A stretch of 64,000 bases of DNA, from assembly GCF_001657485.1 (NCBI RefSeq), contig NZ_LXFU01000028.1, positions 1 through 64,000 on the forward strand. The letters run 5' to 3'. The stretch is from Rhizobium sp. WYCCWR10014. GTDB taxonomy: Bacteria > Pseudomonadota > Alphaproteobacteria > Rhizobiales > Rhizobiaceae. The notes beneath the pieces were generated by a model that worked only from the letters and a program-made list of their open reading frames with translations, did not search any database and was not told the origin of the DNA. The position numbers were made by a program, and so were the translations under genes. The number at the start of each line of letters is the position of its first letter. The stretch's first letter is position 1. Shown here in pieces: positions 62,619 through 64,000 of this stretch.

Positions 62619-63449
62619 GGTTTTGTCGCAAAATTTTAAAAAGGCCGCAGAAGCGGCCATCGCTGGACACAGTTATGCAGCGAGTGCGGCGAATTGCTGA
62701 AATGCCGATCGGCCACTGGTTGAAATTGGCGCTTGCGGATCATGTGAGCCACCTCGATACCATCCAGTGTTGCTGACGCAGACTGAAGGATTTGAAGCCC
62801 TTCAGGGGGCGGGTAAGCTTCTTGATAAACCGGTGGTCCTGCTCAATCGTGTTGTTGAGGTTTTTGACCTGCCGGATCTCGATCAGCCAGAACCATCCAT
62901 ACAACAACAGGAGCAGCCTGTTGATGTTTTGCAATCCTGCCAGGTTCGCGCCGCTCTTGTCGATACGACCTTTTCGGGCCAGCCATTGTTCTTAATCGTG
63001 CGGGCGAAGAAAGCGCTGGCCGCGGCCTCATCGCAGTACTCGGACAAGCATGAAATCAAGGGTTTTGCAGAATTTGTCGACAGCCCGATAGAAATAGGTC
63101 CACTTGCCTTTGACCTGGATATAGGTCTCGTCCATCCGCCAGGAGCTGCTGGTTGCGGATTTGCGCCCGCTGGGCCTGGCAGGCAATCAGGGGCGAATAT
63201 TTCACGACCCATCTGTTCAGCGTCGCGTGGTCAACGGTAACGCCGCGCTCGGCCATAATCTCTTCCAGATCAGGATAGAAGACCGTATACCTCACGTAGA
63301 AATACCGCGCATAAAATCACGTCTTTCGGGTAATGACTGCCTTTGAAATCAACCATGATCGGCAAACTCAATCTGCCTGCTCATCTTCAACCCGGATCTA
63401 CGCCTACCATACTGGTTGCAAACTCGGTGAAAAGTTTTGCGACAGAGCC
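62619..63449 (-). mobile_element. IS6-family insertion sequence, degenerate (copy A)
   Basis: Bounded by inverted ends: GGTTTTGTCGCAAAATTTT (62619-62637) and, on the other strand, GGCTCTGTCGCAAAACTTTT (63449-63430), typical of IS6 elements. Length 831 bp fits the family. No 8-bp target duplication was seen. The transposase gene inside is broken. Confidence 0.75.
62692..63356 (-). pseudogene. IS6 transposase of copy A, frameshifted
   Basis: Starts at ATG 63356 'MVDFKGSHYPKDVIL', shifts near 63305, continues 'RYTVFYPDLEEIMAERGVTVDHATLNRWVVKYSP', shifts again near 63150, and ends 'NNTIEQDHRFIKKLTRPLKGFKSF'. All parts of an IS6 DDE transposase are present in order, but frameshifts and at least one stop prevent a full product. 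Confidence 0.75.
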
Positions 63450-63897
63450 GCGGTCACGGCTTTCCACTGCGCCATGGCGCGGATGCGATGAATATGGGTG
63501 GCTAGGGCTGAGTGTCGCCGGTGCGGCGCGACGAAAAGATTTCGGACTGCTGAAAAGACCGAGATGAAACGCTGCAAACCTCCGACGGATCGAAAGCCCT
63601 GCATCATTCGCTCTCGTTTTCGAAGCGGCACGTGAGAATTCTCTGCGCGATTGTTAAGGCCCTTGTGCGATCGATGTTCGACGGCGGGCATCACGTCCCG
63701 TTTTGCCGCTCCGTATGAGCGCAGTTTGTCGGTGATGATGCGCTTCGGTGACAGGCCTGCTTCTTCAGCAGCCTGACCAGCAATCTCTTGGCAGCCTTGG
63801 TATCGCGGCGGGTCTGGACGATCTCATCGAGAACGCAAACGTTCTGGTCAACGGCGCGCCACAGCCAATGTTTTTGACCGCCGATGGAAATCACCAA
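63404..63897 (-). pseudogene. IS6 transposase copy B, interrupted
   Basis: 'GGQKHWLWRAVDQNVCVLDEIVQTRRDTKAAKRLLVRLLKKQ' in part, then a frameshift near 63760, and 'VEHRSHKGLNNRAENSHVPLRKRERMMQGFRSVGGLQRFISVFSAVRNLF' in part. This is the C-terminal two-thirds of a second IS6 transposase. Its 5' side is cut by a group II intron and its 3' end runs into the inverted end of copy A. Confidence 0.75.
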
Positions 63898-64000
63898 GCG
63901 AGTGGCGCGGGGGAGTTTCACCCCACGCTCTCTCAGAACCGGACGTGATACTCTCGCATCATCCGGCTCCCATTGTTCGGCCGTATACGGCTTTGCTCTA
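63898..64000 (-). mobile_element. Group II intron, 3' end
   Basis: On the minus strand a domain V-like 34-nt hairpin (GAGCCGGATGAT ... CACGTCCGGTTC, about 63970-63937) is followed by a domain VI-like stem (GCGTGGGG-TGAAA-CTCCCCCGCGC). The order and spacing match group II introns. It joins directly to IS6 transposase sequence, so the intron inserted in that gene. The intron continues past the window edge, so its reverse transcriptase is not seen. Confidence 0.7.

Noticed and set aside
1..64000. CRISPR arrays, tRNA and rRNA genes
   Set aside because: No regularly spaced repeats, cloverleaf-like sequences or rRNA segments were recognised on either strand.

Overview
The window looks like part of a plasmid from a Rhizobium-type alphaproteobacterium. 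It carries a repABC replication unit, a VirB/VirD4 conjugation system with a VirD2-like relaxase, an FnrN-type oxygen regulator with two anaeroboxes, and a NodD protein. Base composition is high-GC with rhizobial codon use, except in the 52.8-56.4 kb and 59-64 kb stretches, which are more AT-rich and full of transposase debris. All calls come from reading the sequence and its translations; no database search was run.

Layout. 1-241: end of a tyrosine recombinase. 0.6-4.7 kb: repA-repB-repC with its antisense RNA and two parS-like palindromes. 4.7-7.8 kb: a frameshifted metallo-beta-lactamase-fold gene, a ProQ/FinO-type RNA chaperone and a HEPN gene pair. 8.3-24 kb: an accessory block of ParB-like protein, DUF932 protein, a very large methyltransferase-helicase fusion resembling DarB of phage P1, a Toprim protein, a DUF2493 protein, a Phd/PemK-like toxin-antitoxin pair, DUF736, HU and WGR proteins, and several unknown small proteins behind long structured leaders. 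24-25.3 kb: no intact gene, but a 150-bp inverted-repeat element and a 22-bp palindrome.

25.8-51.9 kb is the conjugation region. It holds virB1-B2-B3-B4-(second transglycosylase)-B5-lipoprotein-B6-B8-B9-B10-B11-virD4, a leftward operon of six exported proteins including three degenerate SNase-fold proteins, an XRE regulator, and a ParA-like/ribbon-helix-helix/accessory/relaxase operon. Five copies of one 16-bp palindrome (consensus TTATACYGCAGTATAA) lie at or near the promoters of its four transcription units, which suggests one regulator controls the whole transfer system.

51.9-55.5 kb: a HAD-like protein, then a membrane protein with a DNA-binding-like N-terminus paired with an alpha/beta hydrolase. 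55.8-56.4 kb: ISAzo13-type remnant. 56.7-59.1 kb: fnrN and an NADP-isocitrate dehydrogenase gene. 59.2-64 kb: IS630 remnant, nodD, a lipoprotein, and nested IS6-family elements, the last interrupted by a group II intron that runs off the window.
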